DNA of 64,000 nt from a virus, in IMG/VR virus record IMGVR_UViG_3300004463_001172, positions 45,137 through 109,136 of that record. One strand, written 5' to 3'. Within the stretch, counting starts at the first letter, position 1; every line of letters starts with the position of its first letter. Below, piece after piece: positions 62,243-64,000 of the stretch. The position numbers and the translations under genes were made by a program. The notes under the pieces are model-generated. The model searched no databases, was not told where the DNA came from, and saw nothing but the letters and a program-made list of their open reading frames with translations.

Positions 62243-62785
62243 ATGAAACGCACCGTGATTGAACCATGCCATGACTGTGGCTCTTTGGTCTTTCATGATG
62301 ATGCGATGGGTCTCGTCCCTGTGAACACCGTCTCGGCTCGCGTGTATATCGGCCTCGCGCTTCAAGCTATTCGGGCCGAGCCGGCGCTCCAAGATCATGG
62401 GGACATCATTGATTTCCTGACCCGCGCCCGTAATGAATTACCTGAAGGCTTTCCTCGCTTCCCGGCCCATCAGTCTCGTGTGCTGGTACTCACCCGCCGG
62501 GCGCTGCGCTGGGGTGTGAACCATCTAGGCGGTCTGGCCCTTGGGGTTATCGGGGGACTTCTGCTGACGTTTCAAGGGCTGGTCTGGCTCAACACCTACT
62601 ACGGAGATGTGGTGAAGGATACGTGGTCCTATACCGATGCCTCGGGGACGTGGGACTGCTCACGGTTGATCGGCCTGCCCCCGCACTGTTCTCGGATGGA
62701 GGCGGGCTACGTGACCTATCTGCATGAGGGTCGGCCCGAGTTCAGCGCGTGTACGGTCACTACCCAGTTTACGATGCCGGAATAG
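62243..62785 (+). CDS. Membrane protein with N-terminal zinc knuckle
   Basis: 180 aa from ATG 62243 after GAGGA. CHDCGSLVFHD near residue 8, a helical cytoplasmic region, then one transmembrane segment (HLGGLALGVIGGLLLTFQGLV) and a periplasmic C-terminal domain with three Cys (CSRLIGLPPHC, then C). Topology is clear; function unknown. Confidence 0.65.
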   Translation: MKRTVIEPCHDCGSLVFHDDAMGLVPVNTVSARVYIGLALQAIRAEPALQDHGDIIDFLTRARNELPEGFPRFPAHQSRVLVLTRRALRWGVNHLGGLALGVIGGLLLTFQGLVWLNTYYGDVVKDTWSYTDASGTWDCSRLIGLPPHCSRMEAGYVTYLHEGRPEFSACTVTTQFTMPE

Positions 62786-62814
62786 CTTCGGAGGATATAG
62801 AGAGGTATGCCACG

Positions 62815-62979
62815 ATGTGGCACGTCTTTGACATACTCTGCATATTCGTTGGGGGCGTACTCATGATCGGTGGCGTGGGTTACGTGACATTTGAGTCCCC
62901 TAGCTCGTGTATTGGGCCGCTCATGTGTCTAGCAGGTTGTGTGATCCTCCAGCTTCCACGGTATTTTCCTTTACGTTGA
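62815..62979 (+). CDS. Small membrane protein
   Basis: 54 aa from ATG 62815 after GAGAGG. Two hydrophobic helices (FDILCIFVGGVLMIGGVGYV and IGPLMCLAGCVILQL). Function unknown. Confidence 0.55.
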   Translation: MWHVFDILCIFVGGVLMIGGVGYVTFESPSSCIGPLMCLAGCVILQLPRYFPLR

Positions 62980-62993
62980 GGATTAATGCGAAG

Positions 62994-63383
62994 ATGCTGG
63001 GACTTCTCTGGTCTACCATTGTTCTTCTCGGGGCGATGTTACCACCGACGTTTCAGGGGCCTTCGTATGAGCCAGCCTATGTCACGTCTCGTCAGCTCAC
63101 TGAGGGCGATCCTCGTGTCGTGTCCTGTTCTGGCCTATTTCTTGATCACGATGGCGGTCTCTGGTTGCGCGCCCACTGGCCCCTCTGGTCGACTCGTGAG
63201 TTCCGACAAGATCCCGGACTGCTGATTCGGCGTGAGGGGTCTTCGCTCATTCTCGATCTGCGCCGGCAGTGTTCCTGTCGGTTTCAAGTGATCTCGTCGC
63301 CCCCAGAAGCCTTAGTGGCCATTGATCGTATCGAAGGGCTCGACATCTGTCAGCGGCCATGGTGGCGACGCTGGCTGCCTTAA
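62994..63383 (+). CDS. Small secreted protein
   Basis: 129 aa from ATG 62994. Signal peptide MLGLLWSTIVLLGAMLPPTF, then a beta-rich mature part (CSGLFLDHDGGLWLRAH, LILDLRRQCSCRFQVIS). Cysteines may form disulfides. Function unknown. Confidence 0.6.
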   Translation: MLGLLWSTIVLLGAMLPPTFQGPSYEPAYVTSRQLTEGDPRVVSCSGLFLDHDGGLWLRAHWPLWSTREFRQDPGLLIRREGSSLILDLRRQCSCRFQVISSPPEALVAIDRIEGLDICQRPWWRRWLP

Positions 63384-63408
63384 ATACCTCATACAGGTCT
63401 CGGAGCGC

Positions 63409-63552
63409 ATGATTCCGTCCTGGTCGGTCCTTGAAGCGTCCGTTGCTGCTATCCTGCTTCCCCATTGTGCGCATGATCAGCAGCACTTGACACGCATTGT
63501 GTTTTGGCTCCGGGAACACTGGGAGCTGATCGCTCGGGCCTGGTCTCATTAG
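63409..63552 (+). CDS. Tiny hypothetical protein
   Basis: 47 aa from ATG 63409 (GGAG immediately upstream). Reads SVAAILLPHCAHDQQHLTR then IVFWLREHWELIARAW, an amphipathic helix. Function unknown. Confidence 0.5.
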   Translation: MIPSWSVLEASVAAILLPHCAHDQQHLTRIVFWLREHWELIARAWSH

Positions 63553-63606
63553 CATGATGTGCGACCCGATGACCTCAGCGTACATTGCCTCCTTCAGGAG
63601 TTGTGC

Positions 63607-63747
63607 ATGGATAGGCCAGACGAGATTATTTTCGTGCTCAAACTCGCGACGCACCACTTTGATGCAGTGTTTCCTAGCGGTTCGCCACGTCAATATGCGG
63701 TAGTTGACAGTCCCGAGGACGCGGCGATTGTGCTCTGGCTCCGGTAG
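63607..63747 (+). CDS. Tiny hypothetical protein
   Basis: 46 aa from ATG 63607 after CAGGAG. Reads EIIFVLKLATHHFDAVF and ends AAIVLWLR. Function unknown. Confidence 0.55.
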   Translation: MDRPDEIIFVLKLATHHFDAVFPSGSPRQYAVVDSPEDAAIVLWLR

Positions 63748-63763
63748 CGAGAGGAGGATTGGC

Positions 63764-64000
63764 ATGGATGAGGATGCATCTATTTCGTATGCCGCGGCGT
63801 TTACCAGGGTGCGCGCTGGCGGGCTCGAATTTCTTTTTGTCTGCCCACTCTGTCAATGGATGCTGGTGGGTGGGGTTACTCCAGCACTTGGACCTGTCGC
63901 CCGATCAAGCGCATGGCTGGCTCAGGTCTCCTCGCATCTAAGAGGGCATCATGTGCCGGACTCAACGGAGGTGGTTCAGGAGTCCGACCATGGCCTCTAA
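63764..64000 (+). CDS. Small C2H2-type zinc protein
   Basis: 78 aa from ATG 63764 after GGAGG; its stop is the last codon of the window. FVCPLCQWMLVGG with HLRGHHV gives a CxxC...HxxxH finger. Function unknown. Confidence 0.6.
   Translation: MDEDASISYAAAFTRVRAGGLEFLFVCPLCQWMLVGGVTPALGPVARSSAWLAQVSSHLRGHHVPDSTEVVQESDHGL

Overview
The window is a tailed-phage or prophage genome segment; no chromosomal housekeeping gene was recognised. It has packaging and head genes in canonical order (small and large terminase, portal, Mu-F-like morphogenesis protein, ChaB-prohead protease fusion, HK97-fold major capsid protein). It also has a lambda-type replication module, dozens of overlapping small genes coupled through ATGA junctions, homing-type endonucleases and several repressor-like regulators. 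Strong AGGAG ribosome sites and TTGACA-17-TATAAT promoters point to a bacterial host. I cannot name the host. Tail and lysis genes are mostly absent, so they probably lie outside the window.

Layout. 1-10.4 kb (minus): a carbohydrate/modification block (SPASM-like radical SAM, two methyltransferase folds, GT2, B12-type radical SAM, CgeB-like and GT4 glycosyltransferases), then connector-like and paralogous virion surface proteins. 10.4-12.3 kb (plus): an HNH/NUMOD3 insertion with its own promoter. 12.3-26.1 kb (minus): capsid, protease, a ParB-like protein and a degenerate tyrosine recombinase, small genes, Mu-F, portal and terminases. 26.1-26.7 kb: remnants of a TET-associated glycosyltransferase and a ParB-like gene. 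26.8-35.3 kb (plus): small early-type genes under four related promoters, often separated by hairpins. 35.3-50.6 kb (minus): resolvase, DUF5131, RecT-like annealing protein, many zinc-ribbon proteins, DNA-modification and NADAR-like proteins, DinG-like helicase, helicase loader and an O-like initiator containing six palindromic iterons (the probable origin). 50.7-51.2 kb: a Cro-like gene and partner. 51.3-56.1 kb (minus): more tiny genes and a DNA methyltransferase. 56.1-57.6 kb: regulatory switch with divergent HTH genes, a possible small RNA and a RadC-like gene. 57.8-64 kb (plus): RHH regulator, secreted PLD nuclease, excisionase-like HTH, GIY-YIG nuclease and small membrane or exported proteins.

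The replication genes act as a unit: the O-like protein should bind the iterons in its own gene, the G40P-like loader recruits helicase, and RecT-like and RuvC-like proteins handle recombination. The most unusual signals are two degenerate pentanucleotide tandem arrays before genes, two small ORFs inserted between in-frame direct repeats of a neighbour's 3' end, regulators whose ATG sits at the predicted transcription start, two operonic zinc-ribbon genes each broken by one in-frame stop, and a strand-polarised octamer. Several genes are broken, which suggests decay, reduced selection or consensus errors.
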